Counted from the first letter of the stretch, positions 38,537-47,370 are shown. The stretch is 64,000 nucleotides of DNA from Paraburkholderia bonniea (GCF_009455625.1 NZ_QPEQ01000001.1:124001-188000); one strand, 5' to 3'. Notes: a model not told the origin generated them from the sequence alone. Translations and numbers: made by a program.

Positions 38537-40630
38537 ATGAAAAGCCTCTGTCAATCATTTTCCCTGACTGCGCTCGCCGCCTGCGTTGCACTTTCTGCAT
38601 GCGGCGGCGGTGGCCCAGAGCAAGATGACGGGGCATGGAAAGGCAAACCTGTCTCGCCGTCCGTTCAGCCCGATGGCAAACCTACGACCGATAGCGGTAA
38701 CAAACCCGCTCCGGGCGGCGGTGGTAACAAACCGGCTCCAGACGACGGCGGCAGCAAACCCGTCCCGGACGATGGTGGCAGCAAACCCACCCCAGACGAC
38801 GGCGGCAGCAAACCCACCCCGGACGATGGTGGCAGCAAACCCACCCCAGACGACGGCGGCACGACAACCATTACCGGTGCCGACTTCGTCAACGATTCAT
38901 GGAAAGTCGAATTTGCCCAAACCCATGTCGTGGCACGAAGCGGCGGCACAAAACTCGCACCCGTACAGACCATCGGCCGCCAGACACTGCTTCTGTTTAC
39001 CCCCGGCACCTCAATGCCAGCAGGCATGCAGCCGACGCTTGATATCAAGCTCAGCGGCAAGGTCGTCAGCAGCACTGCGCTCAATCCCCCCGCCTCGTTG
39101 CCGGCGAATCTCGAAGACAAACTGACCAGCGTCAAACTCCAGCCCTACAGCACGGCAGCATGGAGCGTGGTCGTTCCCGCGCAATACATGACGCCCGCGC
39201 ACACACTGGCGATCCGCTACGGCACCGGCAAAGCGCAAGACGTCACGCCACTGAGCTGGGCCAGCCCCGCCAGTTTCACGATCGGCCGGGTATCGGTGCT
39301 GCTGTGGCCAACCTCAGTTGATCCGACCACTGGCAATGTGCCAGTAGCCAAGCTGGCGCAAGACTATTACGGCTCGATTACCGTCGCCAATCTGAATTAC
39401 TTCGACTACACCCCGCTCAAGCTCGATTACCTCGTGGCTCAGGCTGGGACGAACCCACCGAAAAAATATCTCCAGTTTGCCGATGCGACGGCCGATGGCG
39501 CCGAGGATTTATATAACGCGGCGCTCAAGCCCGCGGCGATCCGCGTCAGCATGGCCAATACAGGCTTGGGCCTGCTCGTCAGGGATAGGGGCGGCAAGCC
39601 TATTTATGGCGATAGCTCGCCGTACAGCTTTGGCACCTACGTCGGCATTGGCTGGTATTACGATGCCGCGAAAGGTGCCTATGCCGATGCCAACGTCAAG
39701 GGTGTCTCAGGCGGCTGGAGCGGCTGGGCTGCCACATGGAACGGCCCTAGCAGCCAGTGCGGTTACATTTTTGCGCACGAAATCGGACATTCACTGAGCC
39801 TGGCTCACTCCTATCCCGGAAGCTCCGCCACGCTGGGAATTACCAGCGAATACCCCAACGATGGCGTGAATGGGCCTAACAACCCCTGGGGCTTCGACAC
39901 CACCCGGAACCTGTTCAGAACCTGGTATCGGGTCGATGCCAAAGGCCCTGTCTATCCCGCTCCACCAGCGGATCAAACATTACCTGTCGGCAAAAGTGAT
40001 CCGATGAACGGCGTAGAACAATCCAATGCGATTACCTGCTACCCGCAATTCGTCGCCTATCAAGCGAAGAACATGCAGAACTGGCTGGACGCCACGCCCA
40101 CGCTAATGACGCAGAACGGCACGCCTGGCCTCTACGCGTGGAATAAAACGACACACGCCTACGAAGAGCTTGCTATCCCAACTGTGGTCGGTGCATTGAC
40201 GCCAGCCAAACTGGACGTGCCCGTCGTGACGCTGCTCGGCACGCTGACCGCCAGCACGACAGACGGCACCTCGCAAATCTATCCGCCCATTTACGCGAAG
40301 AGCGGCAACGTTTTCAACCTGCCTAACCCCTTCAGTAAAGATTTGCCCCCGATCTATACCGACGCCCGGTATTTCATCCGGGTGATGTATGCCGATGGCA
40401 GTGTCGATTACGCCCTGATCCCCGAAAAAGAGATCACTGACCTGACCCAGCTCGACCGCTTCTCGCTCAATCTCGAGTTCAACCGCCAGCCAACCCAGGT
40501 TCAGCTCTATCACGCCCGGACTGGCTATCCCGCCATCACCGAAGCCGCTAGCGACCTGATCTTCACCCGGACGCTCTCGCTGCCAGCACTCAACACACTG
40601 TCTGAACCCGCGCGCAGAACAGGCAATTAA
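38537..40630 (+). CDS. M66/StcE-like zinc metalloprotease lipoprotein, copy 2
   Basis: A 697-residue paralogue of copy 1 with the same plan: lipobox LSAC (Cys22), linker, beta region, zinc site HEIGHSLSLAH at 414-424, and C-terminal domain. It is longer mainly because its linker has six 9-residue units (consensus GSKPTPDDG) against two in copy 1. From about 40204 to the stop the DNA is almost identical to copy 1 (two changes in about 430 bases), while the middle is more diverged, which points to recent gene conversion of the 3' part. Likely outer-membrane or surface protease; substrate unknown. Confidence 0.8.
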   Translation: MKSLCQSFSLTALAACVALSACGGGGPEQDDGAWKGKPVSPSVQPDGKPTTDSGNKPAPGGGGNKPAPDDGGSKPVPDDGGSKPTPDDGGSKPTPDDGGSKPTPDDGGTTTITGADFVNDSWKVEFAQTHVVARSGGTKLAPVQTIGRQTLLLFTPGTSMPAGMQPTLDIKLSGKVVSSTALNPPASLPANLEDKLTSVKLQPYSTAAWSVVVPAQYMTPAHTLAIRYGTGKAQDVTPLSWASPASFTIGRVSVLLWPTSVDPTTGNVPVAKLAQDYYGSITVANLNYFDYTPLKLDYLVAQAGTNPPKKYLQFADATADGAEDLYNAALKPAAIRVSMANTGLGLLVRDRGGKPIYGDSSPYSFGTYVGIGWYYDAAKGAYADANVKGVSGGWSGWAATWNGPSSQCGYIFAHEIGHSLSLAHSYPGSSATLGITSEYPNDGVNGPNNPWGFDTTRNLFRTWYRVDAKGPVYPAPPADQTLPVGKSDPMNGVEQSNAITCYPQFVAYQAKNMQNWLDATPTLMTQNGTPGLYAWNKTTHAYEELAIPTVVGALTPAKLDVPVVTLLGTLTASTTDGTSQIYPPIYAKSGNVFNLPNPFSKDLPPIYTDARYFIRVMYADGSVDYALIPEKEITDLTQLDRFSLNLEFNRQPTQVQLYHARTGYPAITEAASDLIFTRTLSLPALNTLSEPARRTGN
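38696..38857 (+). repeat. Six 27-bp tandem repeats in the protease linker
   Basis: Six in-frame 27-base units coding GNKPAPGGG, GNKPAPDDG and four GSKPxPDDG. Units alternate between two codon versions (ccagacgacggc and ccggacgatggt), implying duplication of a 54-base pair of units. Copy 1 has two units at 36016-36069. Confidence 0.9.
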
Positions 40631-40797
40631 CCCCATTAACTATTAGCCAGCGCGCGTGGCTGACATCGAGCTAGCTGAATGCTCGCTTAAACCACCACGC
40701 TGCCCCTCTACCGACGGCACGCTCTCGCACTATGGAGAGCATGCCGCTCTGGCAAAACGGCGCTTTTCCTCTGGCTTCATCCCAATAATCTGCTTGA

Positions 40798-40833
40798 CGA
40801 TACATCTTAAGATATATATCTTAAGATGTATCG
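40798..40833. promoter_or_regulatory. Perfect 36-bp palindrome, PadR operator
   Basis: A perfect inverted repeat centred between 40815 and 40816; each half is CGATACATCTTAAGATAT or its complement, and each half contains its own ATCTTAAGAT palindrome. A TTGACG at 40794-40799 and TATCTT at 40817-40822 (17 apart) place the core promoter inside it. The closeness to padR (ATG at 40860) makes it an autoregulatory site. Confidence 0.8.
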
Positions 40834-40859
40834 CGTTTGTTACTTAAAGGCAGATAACC

Positions 40860-41552
40860 ATGAGATCCAGAGATTTCTCCTCCCATCACCGGCCAGAATG
40901 GGCCGCCCATACTCCATTTGCCATGCTGCGCTGGACCATTGGCCGCCATGGCCATGGCTTCGGCCACCGTGGTGGTGGCCGTGGCTTTGGCGGCCCCGAA
41001 GGCTTCGGCGATCGTGAAGACGGCCTGCCACGCGGACGCAAATTCAGCTCCGACGATTTGCAGCTACTGCTGCTAGCGCTACTGGAAGCCCGCCCTGGCC
41101 ACGGCTACGAACTGATCCGGCAACTGGAACAACGCTCCAACGGTTTTTACGTGCCAAGCCCCGGCATGGTGTACCCGGCACTGACCTATCTGGAAGAACG
41201 TGATTTTGTGACCGTCACGCTGGATGGCAACCGCAAGCAGTACGCGCTGGCCAGCCTGGGCCAGCAGTATCTCGAGCAAAACCGGGCCCGCGTCGATTTC
41301 ATGCTGGCCAAACTCACGGCCATTGCCGAACGCATGGATCGCGTCCGCCAGGCATTTGCAGGCGACCCCGCTAGCGCCGAAAACATGGTTGAACCTGTCT
41401 GGCTACCGGAGCTGATCGAAGCCCGGCGCAATCTGAAACGCGCACTGCACGCCGCCGATGGCGCGCCTGAGGCCGAACAGCGCCGCATTGCCAGCATTCT
41501 CGAACGGGCTGCGATGGAAATTGCGCAGCGTCCAGACCCCGCAGCACGTTGA
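40860..41552 (+). CDS. YqjI-like PadR-family metal-responsive repressor
   Basis: A 230-residue regulator. The N-terminal 60 residues are His/Gly/Arg-rich (RHGHGFGHRGGGRGFGG at about 29-45), as in E. coli YqjI, where this part binds Ni or Fe. The PadR winged helix follows at about 65-135 (LLLLALLEARPGHGYELIRQ, SPGMVYPALTYLEE), then a C-terminal coiled dimerisation region. The next gene encodes a YqjH-like siderophore-interacting reductase, the known YqjI target, and a perfect palindrome overlaps the promoter. I infer repression of the operon, relieved by metal. Confidence 0.88.
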   Translation: MRSRDFSSHHRPEWAAHTPFAMLRWTIGRHGHGFGHRGGGRGFGGPEGFGDREDGLPRGRKFSSDDLQLLLLALLEARPGHGYELIRQLEQRSNGFYVPSPGMVYPALTYLEERDFVTVTLDGNRKQYALASLGQQYLEQNRARVDFMLAKLTAIAERMDRVRQAFAGDPASAENMVEPVWLPELIEARRNLKRALHAADGAPEAEQRRIASILERAAMEIAQRPDPAAR

Positions 41553-41575
41553 AACTAACTGGTGAGGTACAAAAC

Positions 41576-42388
41576 ATGACTGAATTGAGCCATCTAGCGG
41601 TTACGCGTGTCAGGCACACGCTCAAGACGCGTTTGCTGCAAGTCAAACGCGTATCGCACGTCACACCGAAGCTCGTGCGTGTCACCTTCGGCGGCGAAGC
41701 ACTGCACGACTTCGAATCCGCTTCATTCGACGATCACCTCAAAGTGTTCTTTCCGCCTGAGGGTGCAGCCCCCTTCGCGCTGCCTCACGCCGGCCCGGAC
41801 GGGCTGGTGTTTGACGACAGCCAGCCGCGGCCAGCGATGCGCGATTTCACGCCACGCCGATATGACCAGGCCGCGTGCGAGCTCGACCTCGAGTTCGCGT
41901 TGCACGATGCGGGGCCCGCCACCCGCTGGGCCGCGCAAGCCACGGTTGGGCAATATCTGGGCATCGGCGGCCCGCGCGGCTCGATGATTATTCCGACGGA
42001 ATTCGACTGGCACTGGCTGATTGGTGACGAAACCGCCTTGCCTGCCATCGCCCGCCGCCTGGAAGAGCTGCCCGCCAGCGCGCAGGTTTACACCGTCATC
42101 GAAATCGCCGATCCGTCTTGCCAGGTCAGCTTTACTACTCAGGCGCGATTGCATGCCACCTGGCTGCCGCGCAACGCGGCTGACGCCGCCAGCCCGCTGG
42201 TCGCAGCGCTACGGCAACTGCCCCAGCCTTCTGGCGAGGGCTACGTCTGGGCCGCTGGCGAAGCGGCTGCGATGCGCGCGGTGCGGCAATATCTGCGCGA
42301 CGAACGTGGCATCGACAAATCCCGCATCCGGGCCGCAGCTTACTGGCGGCGCGGCGCGGAAGGCGTCCATGAAGTGCTGGATGAATAA
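41576..42388 (+). CDS. Siderophore-interacting ferric reductase (YqjH-like)
   Basis: A 270-residue protein of the SIP family, NAD(P)H- and FAD-dependent enzymes that reduce ferric siderophores in the cytoplasm. I chose the ATG at 41576 with GGTGAGG eight bases upstream, rather than a TTG overlapping the padR stop. The FAD region RDFTPRRYD lies near residue 92, followed by GGPRGSMIIP near 136, and the C-terminal EGYVWAAGEAAAMRAVRQYL is a family signature. It is 23 bases after padR, in one operon under the palindrome. Confidence 0.9.
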   Translation: MTELSHLAVTRVRHTLKTRLLQVKRVSHVTPKLVRVTFGGEALHDFESASFDDHLKVFFPPEGAAPFALPHAGPDGLVFDDSQPRPAMRDFTPRRYDQAACELDLEFALHDAGPATRWAAQATVGQYLGIGGPRGSMIIPTEFDWHWLIGDETALPAIARRLEELPASAQVYTVIEIADPSCQVSFTTQARLHATWLPRNAADAASPLVAALRQLPQPSGEGYVWAAGEAAAMRAVRQYLRDERGIDKSRIRAAAYWRRGAEGVHEVLDE

Positions 42389-42619
42389 GAGCTGCCTCCA
42401 GACTTCATTTAGGCGAACAGGGCATGCGGATGAAAAGACGGAAAATCGAAAAGACAAAGCGTCATGAGAAAAACTCATTCAACTCACAGTTAAATGAATT
42501 TGTCTTTTTATTGATGCACTTCGACAATAGGCGCTTTCCGCGAAGCCACCCCCGGCTTTGCAGCCTGGCACGGTGTCATGGCTACCAGGCTCCGCCCGCA
42601 TCCCTTCAGAGACTCCCGC

Positions 42620-43642
42620 ATGACCCGCCCGAAACTGCTTCCCGATAATTTCACGCTGTGCCTGATCGGCACAGTGGCCTTGGCCAGCTTGCTGCCGGTT
42701 CACGGCCAACCAGCGGTGGCCTTTAACTGGCTGACGAATCTCGCGGTCGGGCTGCTGTTTTTCATGCATGGCGCCAAGCTATCGCGCGAAGCCGTGATTG
42801 CGGGCGCGACTCACTGGCGGCTCCATCTCGTCGTGCTCCTCAGCACGTTCGCGCTGTTTCCGCTTCTCGGCCTCGCGCTCAAGCCGTTGCTGTCGCCGCT
42901 GGTCACGCCCGCGCTCTACGCTGGCATCCTCTTTCTCTGCACGCTGCCCTCGACGGTCCAGTCGTCCATCGCGTTCACCTCGATTGCGAAAGGCAATGTG
43001 CCTGCCGCGGTGTGCAGTGCTTCGGCATCCAGCCTGCTGGGGATCTTCATTACTCCGGCGCTGGTCAGCCTGGTCGTAACCAGCCAGGCGGGTAGCAGCG
43101 GTTCGGGCTGGCACACGGTGGGCAGCATCGTGTTGCAACTGCTGGTGCCGTTTATTGCCGGGCAGCTGCTGCGGCCGGTTATCGGCGCATGGATCGAGCG
43201 CAATCGCGGTGTGCTGAAGTTCGTCGATCAAGGCTCGATCCTGCTGGTGGTGTATGGCGCATTCAGCGAGGCGGTCAACGAAGGCCTGTGGCACACCATT
43301 CCGCTCTCGGCGCTGATGGGACTGGTGGTGGTGTGCTCGGTGCTGCTGGCCATCGCGCTGGGCTTGACCATTCTGGTCAGCCGAAAGTTGGGCTTTAGCC
43401 GCGCCGACCAGATCACGATCATCTTTTGCGGTTCGAAAAAAAGCCTCGCGGCGGGCGTGCCAATGGCCAAGGTGATTTTTGCCGCGTCTTCGGTTGGTGC
43501 AGTGGTGCTGCCGCTGATGCTGTTTCATCAGATCCAGTTGATGGTGTGCGCGGCACTCGCCCAGCGCTGGGGTGCCCGCGATCTCAACGAAGATGCACCC
43601 GGCACGCTGGCGTCGCCCCCAGCCACGGGCGCGCAACGCTAG
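42620..43642 (+). CDS. Bile acid:Na+ symporter-family (SBF-like) transporter
   Basis: A 340-residue membrane protein with about ten hydrophobic segments. Starting MTRPKLLPDNFTLCLIG, it has NLAVGLLFFMHGAKLSRE near residue 37-54, and CTLPSTVQSSIAFTSIAKGN near 108-127, the crossing-helix region of the SBF-like family (PF13593 type). A late GSKKSLAAGVPMAK motif is also typical. Physiological substrate is unknown; bacterial members often carry organic acids. It ends in a terminator. Confidence 0.85.
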   Translation: MTRPKLLPDNFTLCLIGTVALASLLPVHGQPAVAFNWLTNLAVGLLFFMHGAKLSREAVIAGATHWRLHLVVLLSTFALFPLLGLALKPLLSPLVTPALYAGILFLCTLPSTVQSSIAFTSIAKGNVPAAVCSASASSLLGIFITPALVSLVVTSQAGSSGSGWHTVGSIVLQLLVPFIAGQLLRPVIGAWIERNRGVLKFVDQGSILLVVYGAFSEAVNEGLWHTIPLSALMGLVVVCSVLLAIALGLTILVSRKLGFSRADQITIIFCGSKKSLAAGVPMAKVIFAASSVGAVVLPLMLFHQIQLMVCAALAQRWGARDLNEDAPGTLASPPATGAQR

Positions 43643-43710
43643 ATGCCCACTGGCATGAAAAGAAAAGGTCATTGGCACGCTCCTTAGGCCTGAACGAAAA
43701 AAGAAGAATC

Positions 43711-43733
43711 AAGCCGCCTCGTGCGGCTTTTTT
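43711..43733 (+). terminator. Rho-independent terminator
   Basis: Stem AAGCCGC/GCGGCTT with a five-base loop followed by a T-rich tract, 70 bases after the SBF transporter stop. Confidence 0.88.
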
Positions 43734-44102
43734 CTATTTCACGCTCAAATGCCGCCGTTGTCGCCCTGGCCTGATGGCCTAAGACGTCTGTCTTTTTGCT
43801 ACGCCAAAGCCATGCATCACATCCGTCGAAGCCTTGCCAGACGGCCCTAGAACTCGATCAACGCTGCACGCTGACGAACCTCGACGCGCAGGCCCATGGC
43901 TTGCGTGCGGCACCGGATATCGCCATCATCGGCCTCGATGAATCTTCTGCCGTGGCGGGTCCGGTCAGATAAGCGCCAGCAAATTGCCCGCGCCCGGCCA
44001 GGCATTCATCCGGCACGCATCATCACCGCCGCGCCCCGTCGAAGCCCCCGGGCGAAACCCATTCAACCCATGCTCCCGTGCCCACATTCCGGTGAAACAG
44101 CT
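43734..44102. other. Intergenic region with a possible gene remnant
   Basis: No intact gene. At about 43844-43972 a short open frame reads ...DIAIIGLDESSAVAGPVR then stop, which resembles the start of a CHASE2 sensor domain (D-I-x-I-V-x-I-D-E-x-S). It may be debris of a lost receptor gene. The remainder probably holds the promoter for the isomerase gene. Confidence 0.4.
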
Positions 44103-45374
44103 ATGACCGCCTCTGCCACAACTCCTTCTGAGCCCGCTGCCGCCTTGCCCGTGCCGCCGGTTGCCAGCTTCCGCGAGCGCAACTTTTTGCTGGAGCACGT
44201 GCAGCACACGCTTGGGTTCTACGCACCCAATGTGTTCGATCCAAGCGGTGGCTTTCATCACTTTCTGCGCGACGACGGCTCGGTTTATGACGCCACCACG
44301 CGCCACCTCGTCAGCAGTTGCCGTTATGTCTTTAACTATGCGATGGCATATCGTCAGTTCGGCGAGCCGCAGCATCTCGACTACGCTCGCCACGGTTTGC
44401 GCTTTCTGCAAGACGCGCACTGGGATGCGCAGCACAGCGGCTACGACTGGGAACTGGAATGGCGCGACGGCCGCAAACGCACGCTCGACGGCACGCGCCA
44501 TTGTTACGGCCTGGCGTTCGTACTGCTGGCCTACGCTCACGCGGCCATGGCCGGTATCGAAGAAGCCACGCCGATGATCGCGGCCACCTTCGAACTCATG
44601 GAACACCGCTTCTGGGATGCCGCAGCGGGTCTTTACGCCGACGAAGCCACGCCCGACTGGCGCATCAGCTCATATCGCGGACAAAACGCGAACATGCACA
44701 CCACCGAAGCGCTGCTCGCCGCTTACGAGGCCACCGGCCATCTGGTGTATCTGGACCGAGCGGAACGCGTGGCCACGAACATCACGCAGCGTCAGGCCAG
44801 GCTCTCCCAGAACCTGGTGTGGGAGCACTTTCATCCCGACTGGTCGGTGGACTGGCATTACAACGAGAACGACAGTTCGAACATCTTTCGCCCGTGGGGT
44901 TTTCAACCTGGGCATCAAACCGAATGGGCCAAGCTGCTGCTTATTCTGGAGCGGCACCGTCCGCAGCCATGGCTGCTACCCCGTGCCATTGAGCTGTTCG
45001 ATGCCGCACTGGAACACGCCTGGGACGCCCACCACGGCGGCCTGTATTACGGCTTCGGCCCAGACGGCACGGTGTGCGATCACGACAAATATTTCTGGGT
45101 ACAGGCCGAAACTTTCGCTACTGCGGCGCTACTCGGCCAGCGCACTGGCGACGAGCGCTTTTGGCTCTGGTACGACGACCTCTGGCGTTATAGCTGGGCG
45201 CATTTTGTCGATCACCGTTATGGCGCGTGGTATCGCATCCTGACCTGCGACAACCGCAAGTACAGCGATGAAAAAAGCCCAGCGGGCAAAACCGATTACC
45301 ACACGATGGGCGCGTGTTATGAAGTGCTCGCCCACGCGCTGCCGCCCGCCACGCCATCCCATTCAGCTTCCTGA
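44103..45374 (+). CDS. AGE-family sugar isomerase/epimerase
   Basis: A 423-residue (alpha/alpha)6-barrel enzyme of the N-acylglucosamine 2-epimerase superfamily. The start MTASATTPSEPAA was chosen with GGTGAAA upstream. Conserved segments include SSCRYVFNYAMAY (about 75-87), RHCYGLAFVLLAYAHAAM near 137, NMHTTEALLAAYEATG near 198, and HPDWSVDWHYN near 242, with catalytic-type His residues in these and in DYHTMGACYEVL. Length and pattern fit the mannose/sulfoquinovose isomerase (YihS) branch. The next gene is a sugar kinase, supporting mannose to fructose conversion, though this is inferred. Confidence 0.85.
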   Translation: MTASATTPSEPAAALPVPPVASFRERNFLLEHVQHTLGFYAPNVFDPSGGFHHFLRDDGSVYDATTRHLVSSCRYVFNYAMAYRQFGEPQHLDYARHGLRFLQDAHWDAQHSGYDWELEWRDGRKRTLDGTRHCYGLAFVLLAYAHAAMAGIEEATPMIAATFELMEHRFWDAAAGLYADEATPDWRISSYRGQNANMHTTEALLAAYEATGHLVYLDRAERVATNITQRQARLSQNLVWEHFHPDWSVDWHYNENDSSNIFRPWGFQPGHQTEWAKLLLILERHRPQPWLLPRAIELFDAALEHAWDAHHGGLYYGFGPDGTVCDHDKYFWVQAETFATAALLGQRTGDERFWLWYDDLWRYSWAHFVDHRYGAWYRILTCDNRKYSDEKSPAGKTDYHTMGACYEVLAHALPPATPSHSAS

Positions 45375-45395
45375 ACCGCCTTCTGATCTGAGCCT

Positions 45396-46310
45396 ATGAC
45401 TGCACACACTGCATTGCCCTCGTTCGTTTCGGCGGGCGACATCCTGACTGACCTGGTGCGTGACGGCACCGCGCAATGGCTATCCCGGCCAGGCGGCGCG
45501 GGCTGGAACGTCGCTCGCGCCGTGGCCCGGCTCGGTGTGCCAAGCGCTTGCGCGGGCTCGCTGGGGCTCGACTGTTTTTCCGATGAACTATGGCAAGCCA
45601 GTCTCGCCGCGAAGCTAGACCTGCGCTTCATGCAACGCGTGGCGCGCCCACCGTTGCTGGCAGTGGTGCATCAAACGCATCCGCCTGCGTACTTTTTCAT
45701 GGGCGAAAACAGTGCCGATCTCGCGTTCGATCCCGCGCTGCTTCCCGCAGGCTGGATCGAGCAGGTGCAATGGGCGCATTTCGGCTGCATCAGCCTCGTG
45801 CGTCAGCCGCTCGGCACGACGCTCGCCACGCTGGCTGAAACGCTACGCGCACGCGGGGTAAAGATCAGCTTTGACCCGAACTATCGCAACCTGATGGAAC
45901 ACGGTTATGCGCCAGTTTTGCAACGCATGGCAAAGCTCGCTGATCTCATCAAGGTCTCGGATGAAGATTTACGCCATCTCTTCGGTACCGCTGACGAAGC
46001 CGCCGCGCTGGCTCAACTGCGCGCACTGAACCCACAGGCAACGGTGCTAGTCACCCGGGGAGCGGGGTCCGCTACGTTGTTTGACGGCGACCGGATCATT
46101 GAAGCCACTCCACCACGCGTGGAGGTAGTCGATACGGTAGGGGCGGGAGACGCGTCAATTGGCGGCTTGCTGTTCAGCCTGATGAGTGCGCCACAACGGC
46201 AGTGGCAGGAGCACCTGGCATTTGCACTGGCAGCGGGCGCGGCAGCATGCCGCAAGGCGGGAGCGCATGCCCCTTCGCTGGATGAAGTGGTGGCGCTACT
46301 GGAGGGATAA
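45396..46310 (+). CDS. PfkB-family sugar kinase, probable fructokinase
   Basis: A 304-residue ribokinase-fold enzyme. The N-terminal substrate region is GGAGWNVARAVARLG at about 33-47, and the C-terminal signature with catalytic Asp is DTVGAGDASIGGLL at about 247-260. It lies 21 bases after the AGE isomerase gene, so the pair would make fructose-6-phosphate from mannose via fructose. Substrate is inferred from context. Confidence 0.9.
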   Translation: MTAHTALPSFVSAGDILTDLVRDGTAQWLSRPGGAGWNVARAVARLGVPSACAGSLGLDCFSDELWQASLAAKLDLRFMQRVARPPLLAVVHQTHPPAYFFMGENSADLAFDPALLPAGWIEQVQWAHFGCISLVRQPLGTTLATLAETLRARGVKISFDPNYRNLMEHGYAPVLQRMAKLADLIKVSDEDLRHLFGTADEAAALAQLRALNPQATVLVTRGAGSATLFDGDRIIEATPPRVEVVDTVGAGDASIGGLLFSLMSAPQRQWQEHLAFALAAGAAACRKAGAHAPSLDEVVALLEG

Positions 46311-46684
46311 AACACCGGTACGGGTGATGCGGAGAACTCGCCGGGAGTTTGGCCGTATTGGCCGTATTGGCCGTATTGGCCGTATTGGTCACATCAGCCA
46401 CATCAGCCACAAGCTACGCTTGCCGGGTTGAGCTAGCGTGTCTCGTATGGACCCGGTACCGCAATGAGTCCCGGGGTATGGCTATGACAGCGCAGTTAAA
46501 TGCAAAAAATATCAATCAAAAACGGCTGGCATACGATTTTTTGATGGCCCGTGAAGGCTCCGCAACGGGCCCTGCGCAGAGGCGGTATCCGGCGAGCGAT
46601 AGCCGCCTTGCCAGACACGCTCAAGCACAACCACTCTCGGGCACTACCCACGCAGAAAGCCACGTTTAACGTGGCCGCCAGGCT
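46311..46684. other. Intergenic region with short tandem repeats
   Basis: No convincing gene. It contains a 9-base tandem repeat (annotated separately) followed by two and a third copies of cacatcagc. A short AT-rich frame near 46479-46669 has no ribosome binding site and no family resemblance. Confidence 0.55.
46351..46386 (+). repeat. 9-bp tandem repeat, four units
   Basis: Four perfect copies of ggccgtatt, followed by cacatcagc repeats of the same period. A candidate variable-number locus between the kinase and the toxin gene. Confidence 0.92.
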
Positions 46685-47131
46685 TCAGTCGAGCCGCTCA
46701 TCGCTAAAGGCTTGCGGCGTCACGATCCGGCCTGCCATGCTGCGGTGTTCATGATGAACGCCATGTTGCAGTAGCAGCTTGTCGCCGGTCACGAGAATCA
46801 CATCTGGGCGTGCCGCCAGCAGATCCCACCGCAGTTGGTCACCCGGATCAGGTGCGCGCGGAGCGGGAACCGGCGCGAGCAGAATAGCCAGTTGCGCCAA
46901 GTCAGTCAGGATGGCTTCGACCTCGGATACGGACAGCCGGTGCAGCTTTTTCAGCTTCGGGCGCATCAGCACTTCGTGGTACTCGCCCAGTAACGCCTCA
47001 GAAAGCACAAACGGAAACGTCGCGGCCAGCATGCCCTCCAGAATGCGGGCGACTGGCGACGACGTATGGCTGGTCAGCAGGCCAGCCACCACCACGTTGG
47101 TATCAATGATGGGGAACTGCACCCGGCTCAT
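46685..47131 (-). CDS. PIN-domain toxin (putative VapC-like RNase)
   Basis: A 148-residue PIN-domain protein. Acidic residues of the active site are visible: Asp in PIIDTNVVVAGL (residue 10), Glu in LSEALLGEYHEVL (near 44-51), Asp in DPGDQLRWDLLAA (near 95-105) and Asp in VTGDKLLL. It matches the group annotated as PIN-family toxin-antitoxin toxin. Its ATG overlaps the stop of the antitoxin gene by four bases. Targets unknown; PIN toxins cut tRNA or rRNA. Confidence 0.88.
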   Translation of the reverse strand: MSRVQFPIIDTNVVVAGLLTSHTSSPVARILEGMLAATFPFVLSEALLGEYHEVLMRPKLKKLHRLSVSEVEAILTDLAQLAILLAPVPAPRAPDPGDQLRWDLLAARPDVILVTGDKLLLQHGVHHEHRSMAGRIVTPQAFSDERLD

Positions 47132-47370
47132 GCCTTTTTCTTGCGTACCGCGCGAACCGCATCCAGCCCAGCGGCCATCGCCGCTTCGGGAGTCATGTCC
47201 GCGTTCTGGCGCGCGCGCTGTACCAGATCGGCGGCGCTTTCGCGCGACTTGATGCCATAAAACTCCAGGCTTTCTTCAATCAATTGGCCAATGGTCTTGT
47301 CGCGCTGCGCGGCGGCTTCTTTAAGCGCGAGGTAGCGGGCGTCTGTCAGGGTTATGGTCAAGCGGCTCAT
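47128..47370 (-). CDS. Ribbon-helix-helix antitoxin
   Basis: An 80-residue protein with an N-terminal ribbon-helix-helix DNA-binding motif (MSRLTITLTDARYLALKEAAAQ read in order, then GQLIEESLEFYG) and a flexible C-terminal tail ending RKKKA. It would neutralise the PIN toxin encoded downstream and repress the operon. I start at the ATG at 47370; the longer frame upstream is not family-like. Confidence 0.85.
   Translation of the reverse strand: MSRLTITLTDARYLALKEAAAQRDKTIGQLIEESLEFYGIKSRESAADLVQRARQNADMTPEAAMAAGLDAVRAVRKKKA

Noticed and set aside
38682..38867. CRISPR array at the 27-bp repeats
   Set aside because: The repeats are contiguous without spacers and encode an in-frame Pro/Asp/Gly linker of the protease.
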